From: a bacterium
GTDB taxonomy: Bacteria; Patescibacteriota; Minisyncoccia; JACQLN01
Length of the DNA stretch: 32,598 nucleotides
NCBI GenBank assembly: GCA_030697795.1
Contig: JAUYOV010000015.1
Coordinates: 1-32,598 of the forward strand
Direction of reading: 5' to 3'
Of this stretch, positions 26,297 through 32,598 are shown piece after piece (position 1 is the first letter of the stretch; each line of letters opens with the position of its first letter). The position numbers and the translations under genes were made by a program. The notes under the pieces are model-generated. The model did not search any database. It saw nothing but the letters and a program-made list of their open reading frames with translations, and was not told where the DNA came from.

Positions 26297-29200
26297 ATGT
26301 CTGGAGAAAATAAAGAAGGCGGACCTAAAATCGGCGACACCATACCCCAAGAAGTCTTGGAGGGTATGCGCGAGCAAGCTAAAGAAAACTTAAAAGGGCA
26401 ACTGGAAACAAAAATATCGGACGACCTAGAAGCTTTAGCCTTAGCCGAAAAAGACCCTGCCTTCAAAAACAGTCCCGAAATACAACAAATTAAAAGTGAA
26501 CTAGGAGCATTCTTAGAAAAAGTTAAAGCTTTAGAAGACCCTCCGGAAGCAGAAGTGATCTCATTTGAAACAGAACGCGAAGCTTTGTCTAACAGACTTT
26601 CAGAAACTATACAAAAGATTGAATCGCAGGAACCCGCCCCAGTAACCCCGCCAACAACAGAGACCGAACTTCCTGCCGCACCGCAACCAAAAGAAAGGAA
26701 AAGCTATATGGTTCAAGGTAGAAGGGACGAAGAGTTAGCTGGAAGAATTGAAACAGAATCTAAAGAAAAACAGAAAGAATACCAAGAAGAACAACTGCCA
26801 TTGGTAGCTGAAAGATTAGACGACCAAAAAACTAAATTAAAAGAAATTTTAACAAAACCAGATTTAGGCCCAGAAAAGACTGCGCAAATTCAGGAGGCCT
26901 TAAGAGAAACAGACCAGTTTGAAATGAGCGCTAAAGTCCTTAAAGAAAGAGGTGAACTTATTAGCAACGATGTAATAGAAAGATTTTGGCAAAGAGTAGA
27001 AAATAATTTCGATATAATTTCGGAGCAGTTTTTAGTTCCGGCAAATTTACCGATAGAATCATCACCAGAGGGAGATCGTCTGACTCAAGAACTAGAACAA
27101 AGGTTAAAAGAAGCGCAAGAACCAGCAGAAAAAATGGATATAGACCTTGGAGAAAAAGAACCCTTAACCCAAGAACTACCAACTGAAAGCGAACCTCTAA
27201 AATCAGCTTTGGATATTGCTATGGAAAAAACAGAAGAAGTGTCGAAAGCAGTAAAAGAAGTTAAGTCAGAAAACGAAGAGGCTAACAAATCATTTCTTGA
27301 AGGAGATATCCCAAAAGAAATGAGAAGAGACATCGCAGATATAAGAAAAGCTAAATTAGAAGAAGCAGAAAAAAACAAAGGCGTAGTAGATGCTGAGTTT
27401 ACAGAGATTAAACCAGAAGAAGCAGAATTGATAGCTAAAGTAGAAACAATTGAAGATGTAGAAAAACTACCCGAAGCCACTAAAGAAAAAATTGCTAAAG
27501 GTTTTGCAACCTGGGGCTTAAGAGCAGATGCTTGGAAAAACGAACAGTGGTCTAAATTGTTCGGTAATGTTTCCAAAATTTATGCAGAAGGTACTGGCGG
27601 AGATCGCTTCTTTAAAAATCTTAAAGCTGATTTTATTAGAGATAGAGACAAAGCCAGAGAAAAAGCAAAAAAGATTGATGATGGGGTCATAACAAGAACC
27701 GCAAGCATAATGTCTCTAACTGGAAATATTTTGCGCTACGGCAGAGGCTTAATGGACGCTACAGGCATGAGCGTTGTTAACCCGTTAAAATGGGTAACTT
27801 GGGGCGCCATGGCAACATCTAGAACGCTTGAAGCTGCTAAAGAAGTTAGTTTAGAAACCACAACAAAAGACAGACTTTTAGATGTGGACATGGCCTTGGA
27901 AGAAGCTATAAAAATATATGAAAAGGCTGGTGGAACTTACAGTGTTGATAAAGGTGGAGATGAAAAAGCTTCCAAAGAAAATTTAAAAACTACCTATTAT
28001 CGTGATATACCAAAAGATTTAGTGGAACGACTAAATTCTAGAAGCACAGATGAAAAACGCACAATGCTTCAAGAATTTTCTTTAAAATTAATAACCTTAG
28101 GCATTGAACGTTCTGTTAAAAACACTGCTAAAGAAATTGAGCTTATAGAAGCAAGTTCCATACCACAAGGAGAAAAAGATAAAAAAATACAAGAATTTGT
28201 TTTAAAACACGAAGCTAAATTAAGAGATTACGACCGTATTATAGATTCAAACGGCCAGATGGATACTTTAGCCATAGTTAGCAAAAGAATTGCCCAGTTG
28301 GGTCGTGTTACTGCAACCGCGATGACTTTGGAAACCTTAGCCGAGATGCCATTTGCAGTTGAAAAAATGTGGGATAATGCCGCCGAAGCTTTGGGCAATT
28401 CTGGTCCACCAATAAAAGAAGTTTTAACCCCAGAACAAATAGAAAAAAATAATGCGTTTTTTGATTCGGTTGCTGGAGTTAATTCCAAAGACGGCCTAAG
28501 TACCGAAGAAGCTCTTCAAATAGCTAAAACATCCGAGGATTGGAAAGCTTGTGGTCTAGAAAGAGAAGCTGACGAATTAAATACTCATTTTGCTCAATTT
28601 TTAGAATCTTCTCCTAACACACTAACAGAAACTCCTGCTTTAGAAGATATAAAACCAGGTTCTGCTTCTGTTGCAGAAACATTAAAACCCTTCCGTTTTG
28701 AAAACCCTATAGCTGGCAATCAAGATTCTATTTGGTTCTCTACCGAACAAAGTTTTAGAATGAATCCGGATCGCTTTGGCTACGATGCTTCTAAAGATGG
28801 TACTATTAGCGATTGGGCTAAAAAAAGAACCGCCGAAACATTAAAAGAATTAGCAGATAAAAAATTTGGCGGCAAACTCCCCGATCTTGTTCACGATGGC
28901 GATAAAGTTATTGTAGAAATAGGCGCCGACGGCAAGCCTTATGTAAATTTCGAAAATTCTTCGGGCATACCTGCCGGCCATCTACCAGAAAAACCAAGCC
29001 TTAGCGTTCCAGAAGCAGGCAAAGCCGATGCGCAGGCTGTTGGCGTAGAAAAATTTGAAAAAGCCTGGCGTGAGACTCCGGCTGATTCGCGTAATTCTAT
29101 TGTCCGCCAATTTATTTTAGGCGAGATGTCTAAACCAGAATATCAAGCTGGAGACTTTCCAAGACCAAACCCAGAAAGAATAGATACTTACACAAAAATG

Positions 29201-29545
29201 TTTAAGGGCGAATGGGATAAAATAAGTACACCCGAAAAACTGGCCCAGTCTTTATTTGAATTTGATAATAGAGTTAAAGAATATACAGCTTTAATTTTGG
29301 AAGGTAAATTTGATAAAAATGTTGATCCTGTCTCTTTCCAACAATTAAAAGAAAATATATTTCCTGTGGAAGGCAAAAGCGGAAAATTATATTTTACTCA
29401 ATTTGTAGACGAGGGCAAATGGCAATTGTTTGAAGAAGACAAACAAGGCGCTACTCACCAGTTGGACCGCAAGAAAGGATTTTTGGGCGGAAAAACAAAA
29501 GTGTTTGATACTATGCATGTTAGAAAGTTTTTGAGAGGTCACTAA
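26297..29545 (+). CDS. Large acidic coiled-coil protein of unknown function
   Basis: The protein has 1,082 residues and begins MSGENKEGGPKIGDTIPQEV. I do not recognise a family. About 1-390 is Glu/Lys-rich and predicted mostly helical or coiled coil (for example EREALSNRLSETIQKIESQE). About 390-520 is a more ordered part with GFATWGLRADAWKNEQWSKL and a moderately hydrophobic stretch (MSLTGNILRYGRGLMDATGM, then SVVNPLKWVTWGAMA). About 520-700 is helical again. About 780-930 has DGxxSTEEAL and VIVEIGADGKPYVNF segments, and the C-terminus ends KVFDTMHVRKFLRGH. There is no signal peptide, so it is probably cytoplasmic or membrane-associated. ATG at 26297 has no strong ribosome site. The second copy of the flanking palindrome lies 130 bases upstream and may control it. 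Similar long E/K-rich orphans are common in CPR genomes. Confidence 0.75.
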   Translation: MSGENKEGGPKIGDTIPQEVLEGMREQAKENLKGQLETKISDDLEALALAEKDPAFKNSPEIQQIKSELGAFLEKVKALEDPPEAEVISFETEREALSNRLSETIQKIESQEPAPVTPPTTETELPAAPQPKERKSYMVQGRRDEELAGRIETESKEKQKEYQEEQLPLVAERLDDQKTKLKEILTKPDLGPEKTAQIQEALRETDQFEMSAKVLKERGELISNDVIERFWQRVENNFDIISEQFLVPANLPIESSPEGDRLTQELEQRLKEAQEPAEKMDIDLGEKEPLTQELPTESEPLKSALDIAMEKTEEVSKAVKEVKSENEEANKSFLEGDIPKEMRRDIADIRKAKLEEAEKNKGVVDAEFTEIKPEEAELIAKVETIEDVEKLPEATKEKIAKGFATWGLRADAWKNEQWSKLFGNVSKIYAEGTGGDRFFKNLKADFIRDRDKAREKAKKIDDGVITRTASIMSLTGNILRYGRGLMDATGMSVVNPLKWVTWGAMATSRTLEAAKEVSLETTTKDRLLDVDMALEEAIKIYEKAGGTYSVDKGGDEKASKENLKTTYYRDIPKDLVERLNSRSTDEKRTMLQEFSLKLITLGIERSVKNTAKEIELIEASSIPQGEKDKKIQEFVLKHEAKLRDYDRIIDSNGQMDTLAIVSKRIAQLGRVTATAMTLETLAEMPFAVEKMWDNAAEALGNSGPPIKEVLTPEQIEKNNAFFDSVAGVNSKDGLSTEEALQIAKTSEDWKACGLEREADELNTHFAQFLESSPNTLTETPALEDIKPGSASVAETLKPFRFENPIAGNQDSIWFSTEQSFRMNPDRFGYDASKDGTISDWAKKRTAETLKELADKKFGGKLPDLVHDGDKVIVEIGADGKPYVNFENSSGIPAGHLPEKPSLSVPEAGKADAQAVGVEKFEKAWRETPADSRNSIVRQFILGEMSKPEYQAGDFPRPNPERIDTYTKMFKGEWDKISTPEKLAQSLFEFDNRVKEYTALILEGKFDKNVDPVSFQQLKENIFPVEGKSGKLYFTQFVDEGKWQLFEEDKQGATHQLDRKKGFLGGKTKVFDTMHVRKFLRGH

Positions 29546-29578
29546 CGTAACCCTTCAACTCGCAGGCTCGTTCAGGGT

Positions 29579-29638
29579 CTTTGTTCAACACTAAGTGTTG
29601 AACAAAGAAAATTCCCCGCGCTCGTAACGAGCGCGGGG
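29579..29638. terminator. Two adjacent perfect hairpins between convergent genes
   Basis: CTTTGTTCAACACT-A-AGTGTTGAACAAAG (29579-29607) and CCCCGCGCTCGT-A-ACGAGCGCGGGG (29614-29638) are perfect apart from a single central base. On the minus strand the second is followed by AATTTTC. Together they probably stop transcription from both sides. Confidence 0.6.
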
Positions 29639-29654
29639 CCTAACCCTTTTTAGG

Positions 29655-30173
29655 TCAGAAGTTTTTCCCTTTCCTCGCTGATCCCCAAGAAGAAGCGGGA
29701 TCGGCGGACGAAGTTTGTTGACCGAAAAAACTGGCCTTGGCGATACGTTTATCGCCGTGGGCATCCTTGGCCCGAAGGGCGACGTGGTCGCCGAACGTTC
29801 TTTTGAGGAGCTCCAGCTCCTCTTGGGTCAGTTTGGAAATATCGAGACTTTCTTTCGCCTGACCCTCCAACTTCTTGACCCTATTGGCGGACTTCTGAAG
29901 TTTGGTCAGAGAAGCTCGTAAGGCAATAGCCGAATCGGCTAGGACTTTTGTCCTGCCATACATCTCGGCTCGCAGAACACTGTCGGCCAGCACCATAGCC
30001 ACAGCGGAACTATCCTGCTTGGCCGCGAGCGTCTGGATGCTATCGCCTTGAGCGACGACTTCGTTCGTCAACCACTGAACATCGGCCGAGAAGTCATCCG
30101 GGACCCTGATGTTGGCAACTACTGCCAACAAGCCAATCAATACGAGGGCGATCAACTGCGCGTGAGCTTTCAT
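29655..30173 (-). CDS. Membrane-anchored coiled-coil protein
   Basis: The protein has 172 residues and begins MKAHAQLIALVLIGLLAVVA, a signal anchor. A long coiled coil follows (about 25-125) with recurring D-S pairs (GDSIQTLAAKQDSS, LADSVLRAEM, LADSAIALRASL). The end is basic and low in structure (SSADPASSWGSARKGKNF). A good ribosome binding site (AAAGGAT, seven bases before ATG) sets it apart from most genes in the window, and its G+C content is visibly higher than its left neighbours. The D-S coil resembles the lipoprotein at 30462. Function is unknown; it may be a periplasmic or outer-surface spacer. Confidence 0.65.
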   Translation of the reverse strand: MKAHAQLIALVLIGLLAVVANIRVPDDFSADVQWLTNEVVAQGDSIQTLAAKQDSSAVAMVLADSVLRAEMYGRTKVLADSAIALRASLTKLQKSANRVKKLEGQAKESLDISKLTQEELELLKRTFGDHVALRAKDAHGDKRIAKASFFGQQTSSADPASSWGSARKGKNF

Positions 30174-30327
30174 GACAAATCCTTTCTTTAGAGGATTAGG
30201 GAAACTACGTTATTTTTTAGAACTGTATATAGTATAGCATATCGCTATATATCCTGTCAATAGCTAGGCACAACCGCCCAAAATAACCCTAAAAAACCTA
30301 TATTCTAAGCCATTTTATTCATACTTC

Positions 30328-30359
30328 CCGCATCTTCTCGCTCGAGCGAGAAGATGCGG
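30328..30359. repeat. Perfect 32-base palindrome
   Basis: The arms CCGCATCTTCTCGCTC and GAGCGAGAAGATGCGG are exact complements with no spacer. It is followed by an AT-rich dinucleotide-like tract. It could be a protein-binding site, a cruciform, or part of a two-way terminator. Confidence 0.7.
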
Positions 30360-30424
30360 AGATTAATAAAGATTGATATAATATATATATAATATAATCG
30401 ATATATTTATTTTAAATATATAAA

Positions 30425-30456
30425 AACCCCGCTTTGGCATTAACCAAAACGGGGTT
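30425..30456 (-). terminator. Terminator of the lipoprotein gene
   Basis: Minus strand: AACCCCGTTTTGG-TTAATG-CCAAAGCGGGGTT followed by TTTATAT. One mismatch in the stem. It lies just past the stop codon at 30462. Confidence 0.8.
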
Positions 30457-30461
30457 ACAAT

Positions 30462-30920
30462 CTAGGGCTCAAACTTATTTCTTTTTTCCCATATATAACC
30501 AATGAAAGAACTGGTATCAGGAGAGACTAAAGAATCTGGTGTTACTGTAGGTTCAAAAATAGAAGCAGACTTTTTGCCCGTGGTATCGGGAGTAACAACA
30601 ATCAAAGTCTTAACCATGGGTTTTTCTTTTTTGCCTTTTTCTTGAGGAGATTTCTTTGACATATCCTTAATCTGAAGACTAAGATGCGTACTATCGGATT
30701 TTAAAGAATGTATCCTAAGGTTTAAACTAGAAACAGAATCTCTTAAAACATATACTTTAGATCCTAAAGAATCAGCCACTGTCTGCAAAGAATCACGCGA
30801 TTCCCTCGCCTCATTTGCCAGACTTTCCATATCATCAAAATTCCTTTTTAGCTCATCGTCTCCACACGACATCACCAAAAAAGAAACTGCAACCAAGCGA
30901 ACTATCCTGAACCAATTCAT
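30462..30920 (-). CDS. Small lipoprotein with coiled coil
   Basis: The protein has 152 residues. MNWFRIVRLVAVSFLVMSC is a type II signal peptide with lipobox ending at C19, followed by GDDE; an Asp after the cysteine would be a retention signal in Gram-negative species but its meaning here is unclear. Residues about 25-95 form a coiled coil with D-S spacing (RDSLQTVADSLGSKVYVLRD, then SVSSLNLRIHSLKSDSTHL). A basic KKSPQEKGKKEK linker and a Thr/Ser/Pro-rich end follow. AAGGAGGGACAAT before the ATG is a strong ribosome binding site. Related in style to the anchored coil at 29655. Confidence 0.7.
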   Translation of the reverse strand: MNWFRIVRLVAVSFLVMSCGDDELKRNFDDMESLANEARESRDSLQTVADSLGSKVYVLRDSVSSLNLRIHSLKSDSTHLSLQIKDMSKKSPQEKGKKEKPMVKTLIVVTPDTTGKKSASIFEPTVTPDSLVSPDTSSFIGYIWEKRNKFEP

Positions 30921-31021
30921 ATTGTCCCTCCTTGTTTGAGTTAAAAAGATCTAGTCAATTTTTAACATAATAAAATAAGTTGGTCAATTATCGAGCCAAG
31001 TTCAATAAAAATTTAAATGAA

Positions 31022-31047
31022 AACAGGCACGCATTTACGTGCCTGTT
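31022..31047 (-). terminator. Terminator of the 31429/31052 gene pair
   Basis: AACAGGCACG and CGTGCCTGTT form a perfect ten-base stem around CATTTA (plus-strand order). On the minus strand it is followed by TTTTCATTT. It lies five bases past the stop at 31052. Confidence 0.85.
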
Positions 31048-31051
31048 AGAA

Positions 31052-31417
31052 CTACTTCTTTTTCCCTCGTATTGACTCCCGAAGCTTTCTAACCCTTTCT
31101 GCTTCGGGCGATTCAGTTTCCGTTTTTAAATCGCTAGAATCTTTACCAACCGCGATGGTACTTATATTGGAACCGAGGTAATCAGGAAAGAAATGGTAAG
31201 CAGTGAGAACGCCTGTTAGAAAAATACAGACAATAATCGCAATTATAATTTGCGTTATGTTGTAACTCACCACTATCGCTTTCTTTTTGACTCTGGGTTT
31301 TAGGCGAAGAAGCTCCAGCTCCCTTTTGCTTTCCTCAAAAAAATCTTCAAGGGGCCGGAGGGGATCTAGATTTTCCTCTTTGCCTTTCAGCTTGAGCCAT
31401 TCAAGAACCCTCCCCAT
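31052..31417 (-). CDS. Single-pass membrane protein, second gene of a pair
   Basis: The protein has 121 residues and begins MGRVLEWLKLKGKEENLDPL. A charged cytoplasmic N-terminal half (about 1-50, EDFFEESKRELELLRLKPRV, then KKK) leads into one helix (about 51-72, YNITQIIIAIIVCIFLTGVL). A short outer part has a C-terminal charged stretch (ESPEAERVRKLRESIRGKKK). It begins 11 bases after the stop of the 31429 gene; AGGATGG is a plausible ribosome site. The pair shares a terminator. I recognise no family. Confidence 0.65.
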   Translation of the reverse strand: MGRVLEWLKLKGKEENLDPLRPLEDFFEESKRELELLRLKPRVKKKAIVVSYNITQIIIAIIVCIFLTGVLTAYHFFPDYLGSNISTIAVGKDSSDLKTETESPEAERVRKLRESIRGKKK

Positions 31418-31428
31418 AAGAGACCATC

Positions 31429-31842
31429 CTATCTGGTAGCGAGCGGACTTACAGGGGCGGTGGCCTCTCTAAGTTCGGAATCACCATTCCGACTAGGCAA
31501 GGTCGCCGACGTTTGTGTGGCGGGTTTTATTTCTCTGGCGCTAGAACCTGCATCCCTCGGCAAGAGTTTTGCGCCACTATCGATCGCGGCGGTCAACACC
31601 TGATTCATTGTTTCAAGCGAAGACTCTTCGTCCAACTGTTTCTGCTCGGCCTGCATCACACGAACATACTGATACAACCAGACGATCATGCGCATCTGAA
31701 GCGCCATGGTCTTTAGGACTATTTGTCGGAAACTCTTGGCGGCACCAGAAGTTTCCTTGCCTTCGTCCTCCAGCTTACCTAGCAAGCTATCGGCGGTTTG
31801 CTTCATTTCATCGAAGGAATCTAAGTTCTTCTTTGTCGCCAT
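31429..31842 (-). CDS. Helical protein of unknown function, first gene of a pair
   Basis: The protein has 137 residues and begins MATKKNLDSFDEMKQTADSL. About 1-90 is helical, with an amphipathic or weakly hydrophobic segment (IVLKTMALQMRMIVWLYQYV, then RVMQAEQKQLDEE). The rest is a Ser/Thr/Ala/Pro-rich tail (KPATQTSATLPSRNGDSELR). GAGAGG before the ATG is a ribosome site. It is co-directional with the gene at 31052 and lies just past the rRNA operon terminator (31910-31937). I recognise no family. G+C is higher than in the regions to the left. Confidence 0.65.
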   Translation of the reverse strand: MATKKNLDSFDEMKQTADSLLGKLEDEGKETSGAAKSFRQIVLKTMALQMRMIVWLYQYVRVMQAEQKQLDEESSLETMNQVLTAAIDSGAKLLPRDAGSSAREIKPATQTSATLPSRNGDSELREATAPVSPLATR

Positions 31843-31909
31843 GTCCGAACCTCTCTCTTTTGAGGGTTTTTAGTTAAGGTACTCTTGACGGTAATACTAG
31901 AACACAAAC

Positions 31910-31937
31910 AAAAAAAGGTCAATGTAGACCTTTTTTT
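31910..31937. terminator. Terminator of the rRNA operon
   Basis: AAAAAAAGGTC and GACCTTTTTTT pair around AATGTA, perfect in both directions. It lies about 70 bases past the 3' end of 5S on the minus strand. Confidence 0.85.
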
Positions 31938-31955
31938 GTAAAAACTATTTAAGAA

Positions 31956-31986
31956 AAAATGTTAAACATCCAGTGTTTAACATTTT
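31956..31986. repeat. AAAATGTTAAACA hairpin after 5S
   Basis: Thirteen-base arms AAAATGTTAAACA and TGTTTAACATTTT pair around TCCAG. It may be an additional terminator or processing site downstream of 5S rRNA. Confidence 0.6.
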
Positions 31987-32005
31987 ACCAGATTCGGTTA
32001 CAAAA

Positions 32006-32125
32006 ATTTCGGCACTGACCTACTCTTCCTAGTCTTCAAGGACTAAGTACCATCGGCGCTGGCCAGTTTCACTTCTCTGTTCGAAATGGGAAGAGGTGGT
32101 TCCAAGCCGCTCAAAGCACCGAAAT
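32006..32125 (-). rRNA. rrf: 5S ribosomal RNA
   Basis: The minus strand reads TTTCGGTGCTTTGAGCGGCT, then GGAACCACCTCTTCCCATTT, CGAACAGAGAAGTGAAACTG, the conserved loop B/C region of 5S, and ends GTAGGTCAGTGCCGAAA. Helix I closes the ends (TTCGGTGC/GTGCCGAA). Flanking GATTCGGTTA and TAACCGAATC extend the stem on both sides, making a long precursor-processing helix. Ends are approximate to a few bases. Confidence 0.93.
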
Positions 32126-32374
32126 TTTTATAACCGAATCACCCAAATTCTTGAAACGGAGCTAATCCTGTTAGAAACCACGCCCGCGCTTTGCGCGCCC
32201 GAAGAGCCTTTGGGGCGAGCTGTTTCTAACGGGACTGAACACTAAAAACTGAATAAGTAGCCCCAGTAATGTACATTCGTATGCGTTACTGGATAAGCAA
32301 ACTGGCACCACAAAGAACTTTAATCGCTTGAAAACCCTTCTTCGCATAAAGCTACGAAGGGCAAGTTGCGATCT
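32126..32374 (-). other. 23S-5S internal spacer
   Basis: About 250 bases without a tRNA. It holds a long inverted pair, CCTGTTAGAAACCACGCCCG against CGAGCTGTTTCTAACGGG (about 32168-32234), a CCAGTAATG/CGTTACTGG hairpin (about 32263-32292), and a palindromic element at 32335-32361. These probably form RNase III-type processing stems. Confidence 0.6.
32335..32361. repeat. CCCTnC...GnAGGG palindromic element in the rRNA spacer
   Basis: On the minus strand, CCCTTC-GTA-GC and GC-GAA-GAAGGG pair around TTTAT. It has the same outer arms, internal loop and inner GC pairs as the copies inside rpoC and the surface-protein gene. Confidence 0.5.
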
Positions 32375-32598
32375 TAGTGCTTTCGTGAACATGCTCGATT
32401 AGTACTCCTCGACTCAACGCCTTACGGCGCTTACATCTAGAGCCTATCAACCTAGTGATCTTCTAGGGAGCTACGAGATCTAATCTTGAGGGAGGCTTCG
32501 TGCTTATATGCTTTCAGCACTTATCCCGTCCGAACGCCGCTACTCAGCACTGCCACTGACGTGACAACTGATACACGGGAGGTTCGTTCCTTCCGGTC
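32375..32598 (-). rRNA. rrl: 23S ribosomal RNA, 3' end (cut by window edge)
   Basis: The minus strand contains CCTCCCGTGTATCAGTTGTC, GTAGCGGCGTTCGGACGGGA, AAGTGCTGAAAGCATATAAG, GAAGCCTCCCTCAAGATTAG, then GTTGATAGGCTCTAGATGTA and GAGTACTAATCGAGC. These are the conserved domain VI 3' sequences of bacterial 23S. The exact 3' end, about 32370-32385, cannot be fixed without the 5' partner. 5S lies downstream, as expected. Confidence 0.93.

Larger units (their letters stand above)
30174..30461. other. AT-rich gap with a perfect 32-base palindrome and a terminator
   Basis: It contains the palindrome at 30328-30359 and the terminator at 30425-30456, joined by a run of ATATAATATATATATAATATAAT-like alternating sequence. 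No gene is seen. Confidence 0.5.

Noticed and set aside
27085-27576. 163-codon minus-strand frame inside the 1,082-residue gene
   Set aside because: The Ser/Leu/Phe-rich composition is the mirror of E/K-rich coding sequence, a known artefact.

Overview
The window looks like a Candidate Phyla Radiation (Patescibacteria, probably Parcubacteria-type) chromosome. This is inferred from AT-rich DNA, compact RpoB and RpoC, a giant surface protein with GNVGIGTTTPG repeats and S74 chaperone domains, small split regulators, and gene starts with little or no Shine-Dalgarno sequence. Every assignment comes from reading the sequence; no database search was run.

Layout. 1-403 is the start of an O-antigen-ligase-like membrane protein on the minus strand. 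404-2438 holds regulatory palindromes and then three consecutive copies of a cassette, each encoding one two-helix membrane protein of about 64 residues and two single-helix peptides of 28-34 residues. 2470-2680 holds a tRNA-like RNA and a small antisense RNA complementary to its anticodon arm. 2800-9465 (minus) is a 2,221-residue surface protein: cytoplasmic HTH, one membrane helix, about 19 GIGTTTPG repeats, two S74 domains and a Pro/Glu tail. 9906-11321 has an excisionase-like HTH gene, tRNA-Val, and a wHTH/nucleotidyltransferase-like gene split by a second tRNA-like/antisense-RNA element. 11471-13354 is a membrane-anchored degenerate PP2C protein. 13427-21769 (minus) is rpoB-rpoC-rplJ-rplL, with structured leaders before rpoB and rplJ. 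22220-24160 (minus) is rodA and a PD-(D/E)XK nuclease. 24351-29545 (plus) is a secreted trypsin-like protease, a wHTH-Cas2-like/PaaX-type regulator between two identical palindromes, and a 1,082-residue protein of unknown function. 29655-31842 (minus) is four small secreted or membrane coiled-coil proteins with strong ribosome binding sites. The window ends in 5S and the 3' end of 23S rRNA (minus).

The best candidate for an undescribed system is the pair of tRNA-like/antisense-RNA elements at about 2470-2680 and 10892-11106. In both, a D-arm-poor tRNA-like RNA with an eight-base CTTNNNAT loop is followed by a promoter (TTGACA, 16-base spacer, -10 box). That promoter would start a transcript of about 66 bases whose first 15-18 bases are exactly complementary to that element's own anticodon arm. 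The remaining part (GGATTCT ... CCATTAACCGCGTNNNACGCGG and a T run) is conserved between copies. The complementary part differs, so pairing is kept while sequence changes.

A second theme is short palindromic repeats of several families. They fill gaps between genes and also sit in frame inside rpoC, rplL, the surface protein and the nucleotidyltransferase-like gene.
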